This document shows, piece after piece, positions 29,960 to 30,023 of a stretch of 30,023 nt of DNA. Source of the stretch: an uncultured Christensenellaceae bacterium (lineage in GTDB: Bacteria > Bacillota > Clostridia > Christensenellales > UBA1242); assembly GCA_910587225.1 (NCBI GenBank), contig CAJULT010000006.1, positions 1 to 30,023 on the forward strand. Reading direction: 5' to 3'. The notes under the pieces were generated by a model, which searched no databases, was not told where the DNA came from, and saw only the letters and a program-made list of their open reading frames with translations. Position 1 is the first letter of the stretch. Every line of letters starts with the position of its first letter. Both the position numbers and the translations under genes were made by a program.

Positions 29960-30023
29960 GGCGGAGTTACTGGCGGAGTTACTGGCGGAGTTACTGGCGG
30001 AGTTACTGGCGGAGTTACTGGCG
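29960..30023. repeat. 12-bp tandem repeat at the window end
   Basis: Five perfect copies of GGCGGAGTTACT plus a partial GGCG, running off the window edge. The unit is a multiple of three and several frames are open. On the minus strand it would encode Pro-Val-Thr-Pro repeats, a common surface-protein linker, ending at a TGA at 29935-29937 after passing through parS site 2. The true copy number cannot be known from this window. Confidence 0.9.

Noticed and set aside
29960..30023. Repeat array at the window end as a CRISPR.
   Set aside because: The 12-bp units are directly abutting with no spacers and no cas genes are present.
1..30023. tRNA or rRNA genes, insertion sequences, prophage integrase.
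   Set aside because: I saw no cloverleaf-like tRNA sequence, rRNA segment, transposase or integrase reading frame anywhere in the window.

Overview
This is a 30 kb stretch of AT-rich chromosome from around the replication origin of a low-GC Firmicute, most likely a Clostridia-like anaerobe. That placement rests on strong AGGAGG ribosome sites, TTGACA/TATAAT promoters, a SpoIIIJ-like YidC, Jag, the dnaA-dnaN and rpmH-to-parB gene sets, and consensus parS sites. No species can be named from the sequence alone.

Layout. Positions 86-1671 are a small accessory module: a SLOG/DUF1273-like nucleotide-binding protein facing an operon of three small XRE-type regulators across a palindrome-rich promoter region. 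Positions 1690-5451 (minus strand) hold an alpha-oxoamine synthase closely resembling bacterial serine palmitoyltransferase, a short-chain reductase translated just ahead of it, a separately transcribed MGDG-synthase/UgtP-type glycosyltransferase and a small membrane protein. Together these look like a sphingolipid/glycolipid locus. Positions 5588-9753 hold a heterodimeric ABC exporter plus a YgjV-like membrane protein. Positions 9764-10459 encode a secreted SIMPL-domain protein.

The origin lies at about 11.6-13.3 kb: recF (minus) diverges from dnaA (plus). Two strong DnaA boxes and an AT-rich trio-like element lie between dnaA and dnaN. dnaN is followed by an unknown gene whose promoter spacer contains nine consecutive C residues, which suggests phase variation. 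dut (minus) comes next. The rpmH-rnpA-yidD-yidC-jag-mnmE-(insert)-mnmG-rsmG-(insert)-parA-parB set follows on the same strand as dnaA, whereas in classical Firmicutes it diverges from dnaA. recF is also inverted relative to the usual dnaA-dnaN-recF order, so the origin region looks rearranged.

Two insertions break the conserved rpmH-parB set. Between mnmE and mnmG is a 455-residue minus-strand protein with two RNxxxH motifs, a candidate tandem-HEPN RNase. Between rsmG and parA are two large unknown surface lipoproteins on the minus strand. After parB come two perfect parS sites in inverted arrangement with extended arms, then a 12-bp tandem repeat that runs off the window end.

The strongest leads for undescribed biology are the dual-RNxxxH protein placed between two wobble-uridine modification genes, the putative sphingolipid genes in a Firmicute, the poly-C promoter switch, and a recurrent arrangement in which the -10 box lies so close to the start codon that recF, mnmE, mnmG and one lipoprotein gene would be read from leaderless mRNAs.
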